DNA from: Methanomassiliicoccales archaeon
Lineage (GTDB): Archaea; Thermoplasmatota; Thermoplasmata; Methanomassiliicoccales; UBA472
Direction of reading: 5' to 3'
DNA length: 9,101 nt
Assembly: GCA_025457905.1 (NCBI GenBank)
Contig: JALOTM010000021.1
Location: forward strand, 1-9,101
Shown here one piece after another: positions 7,658 to 9,101 of the stretch. The first letter of the stretch is position 1, and every line of letters begins with the position of its first letter. The notes below the pieces were generated by a model. That model worked only from the letters and a program-made list of their open reading frames with translations, was not told the DNA's origin and made no database searches. The translations under genes were made by a program, and so were the position numbers.

Positions 7658-9101
7658 CCATGGTCGGAGCCTACTGGGTGACCATAGATACCCAGCGCTG
7701 CCGTAGCTGGGAGCAGCCCTTCAAGTGCGGCGCCTGCATGGACCGTTGCCCCCATGGCGTCTACGCCCGGGATGAGAAGGGGCGGGTGTACGTGGCCAAC
7801 GAGCTGGCCTGCATCGGGTGCAAGATATGCACAGAGCTGGCCTGCCCTAACAGCTGCATTTATGTCCGCGCCTCGACGCCGGAGTCGGAAAGCAAGGGCA
7901 TATGGACCACTCAGACGGTGGAGGAGATCCACCACAAGGCGGAGACGGGGGAATATGAGCTGCGGGGCTTTGGTTCCATGGCCGGGATCCCTCACTTCGA
8001 CGGCCTGGTGGTGGTACCTTCGCAGCTTGACTCGCCGCCCCCCAAGGACAAGTACCGCGAGCATTTTGACATGCGCGTGGTGATTGGAGAGGGCACCTGC
8101 TCCAAGCCGATCACCCTCGCGCTGCCCTTCGTGTTCGGTGCCATGTCCTACGGGGCCATCTCCCTGCCGGGGAAGAAGGCCTATGCGGTCGCCGCAGCCA
8201 AGCTGGGTACCCTGGCAAACACCGGGGAGGGAGGGATGTTCCCCGGGGAGGCCTACTATGCGCACGGTTACGATTCCGCGCACTCGTTCAAGGCTGGCAA
8301 GAGGAGATGGGCGCCGGGGGGCTATCTCGCGGCGCAATGGTCCACCGGCCGCTGGGGAGTGTCGCTCGACTACCTGGAGGCGGCGGACGCCATCGAGATC
8401 AAGATAGGGCAAGGGGCCAAGCCAGGCATGGGCGGGCATCTTCTTGGAAAGAAGGTGACGCCTGATGTGGCGAAGGTCCGTGGCATACCCGTGGGAACCG
8501 ACGCCCTATCTCCCTGCAGACACTACGACATACAATCGTCTGATGACCTCAGGGAGCACGTCACCATGTTGCGCGAGGTCACCAACTTCGAAAAGCCCAT
8601 AATGATGAAACTGGGGCCCAGCCGCCCCTATGGCGACGCCTATATCGCCGCCAAGTCTGGGGTGGACGCCATCTCCATCGACGGGATGGGGGGCGGGACA
8701 GGTGCCTCGCCCGACGTGGTGACTCAGACCGCCGGGATACCTACCATCGCCTGCATCCGCCAGGCTGCCAGGGCCATCGCGGACCTGGGCTTGAAGGGAA
8801 AGGTCAAGCTCATCGCCCTCGGAGGCATCAGGGGGGGCGCGGACGCCTTCAAGGCCATCGCCATGGGCGCTGATGCGGTGGGGATGGGCGCCGCGGCGGA
8901 GATCGCCATGGGCTGCCGGGCGTGCATGTCCTGCCACAGGGGAGCCTGCAACTACGGCATCGCCACCCAGGACCCCAAGTACACGGAGTGCCTTGACGTG
9001 GAGCTGGCATCAGACCGCCTCCACAACTTCCTGTCCGCCTCCGCCGAGGAGCTGAAGATACTGGCCATGCTGTCGGGCCATGACCGCCTGGGTACCATCG
9101 G
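7654..9101 (+). CDS. gltB: Archaeal glutamate synthase, ferredoxin plus FMN-binding central domain (GltB2), 3' end cut by window
   Basis: Glutamate synthase makes two glutamates from glutamine and 2-oxoglutarate; this subunit carries the FMN/2-oxoglutarate site. The 482 visible residues open with a two-cluster ferredoxin: Cys25/28/32 with Cys16 as a probable fourth ligand, and Cys53/56/59/64. Then comes the TIM-barrel synthase domain, with GAMSYGAISLPGKKAYA, LGTLANTGEGG, EIKIGQGAKPGMGGHLLG (2-oxoglutarate-binding Q and K), LSPCRHYDI, DGMGGGTGASP, ALGGIRGGADAFKAIAMGADAVGMG (FMN phosphate region), and a cluster motif C-x5-C-x4-C (Cys421/427/432) with an extra Cys424. There is no N-terminal amidotransferase domain, as usual for split archaeal enzymes; that subunit is not in the window. 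From the length of relatives (about 500 residues) only a short tail is missing. The start is set by a perfect ribosome-binding site. Electrons may come from the upstream FrhB homologue. Confidence 0.92.
   Translation, partial: MTMVGAYWVTIDTQRCRSWEQPFKCGACMDRCPHGVYARDEKGRVYVANELACIGCKICTELACPNSCIYVRASTPESESKGIWTTQTVEEIHHKAETGEYELRGFGSMAGIPHFDGLVVVPSQLDSPPPKDKYREHFDMRVVIGEGTCSKPITLALPFVFGAMSYGAISLPGKKAYAVAAAKLGTLANTGEGGMFPGEAYYAHGYDSAHSFKAGKRRWAPGGYLAAQWSTGRWGVSLDYLEAADAIEIKIGQGAKPGMGGHLLGKKVTPDVAKVRGIPVGTDALSPCRHYDIQSSDDLREHVTMLREVTNFEKPIMMKLGPSRPYGDAYIAAKSGVDAISIDGMGGGTGASPDVVTQTAGIPTIACIRQAARAIADLGLKGKVKLIALGGIRGGADAFKAIAMGADAVGMGAAAEIAMGCRACMSCHRGACNYGIATQDPKYTECLDVELASDRLHNFLSASAEELKILAMLSGHDRLGTI

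Noticed and set aside
7618..8439. Long reverse-strand frame of 273 codons
   Set aside because: It lies opposite gltB2, has no recognisable motifs, and is an expected shadow of high-GC coding DNA.

Overview
The window looks like a piece of an archaeal chromosome, most likely a methanogen or a close relative that uses coenzyme F420. The best guess is a pyrrolysine-using Thermoplasmatota such as Methanomassiliicoccales. The evidence is an archaeal-type riboflavin/FAD gene set, an HdrA-type electron-transfer protein, an FrhB-type F420 oxidoreductase subunit, the split archaeal glutamate synthase, archaeal Shine-Dalgarno sequences (GGAGGTGA-like), TATA-like promoters, and an in-frame TAG in a gene that is otherwise intact. 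The lineage is an inference; no rRNA or methanogenesis marker gene is present.

Region 1 (1-1695, + strand) is a tightly packed flavin operon: the 3' end of ribB (DHBP synthase), then ribL (archaeal FAD synthetase), ribC (archaeal riboflavin synthase) and ribH (lumazine synthase). The first two junctions are ATGA overlaps. Together these genes cover the lumazine, riboflavin and FAD steps. Region 2 (1721-1954, - strand) is a small convergent gene for a predicted two-helix membrane protein; it ends in a tandem TAG-TGA. Region 3 (1955-2316) is an AT-rich divergent intergenic region with promoters on both sides, several hairpins and a near-perfect 11-bp direct repeat spaced exactly 100 bp apart.

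Region 4 (2317-9101, + strand) is an operon of four overlapping genes. The first is a giant hdrA (1171 codons) with the order HdrA flavin module, HdrA N-terminal domain, second HdrA flavin module, 2x[4Fe-4S] ferredoxin, MvhD. It is interrupted only by an in-frame TAG at codon 376. The second is an FrhB-like F420 oxidoreductase subunit. The third and fourth are the GXGXG and the FMN/Fe-S domains of archaeal glutamate synthase; the last gene runs off the window.

The FrhB, GXGXG and GltB2 trio resembles the F420-linked glutamate synthase cluster of methanogens. Its coupling to a double-HdrA/MvhD protein, with no hdrB or hdrC in view, suggests an F420-linked flavin-based bifurcating or confurcating complex in which glutamate synthase may be one redox partner. 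That system, built around a probable pyrrolysine-containing HdrA, is the main discovery candidate. All complete genes except the small reverse one end in TGA, and that one has a TGA directly behind its TAG, which fits TAG being a sense codon here.
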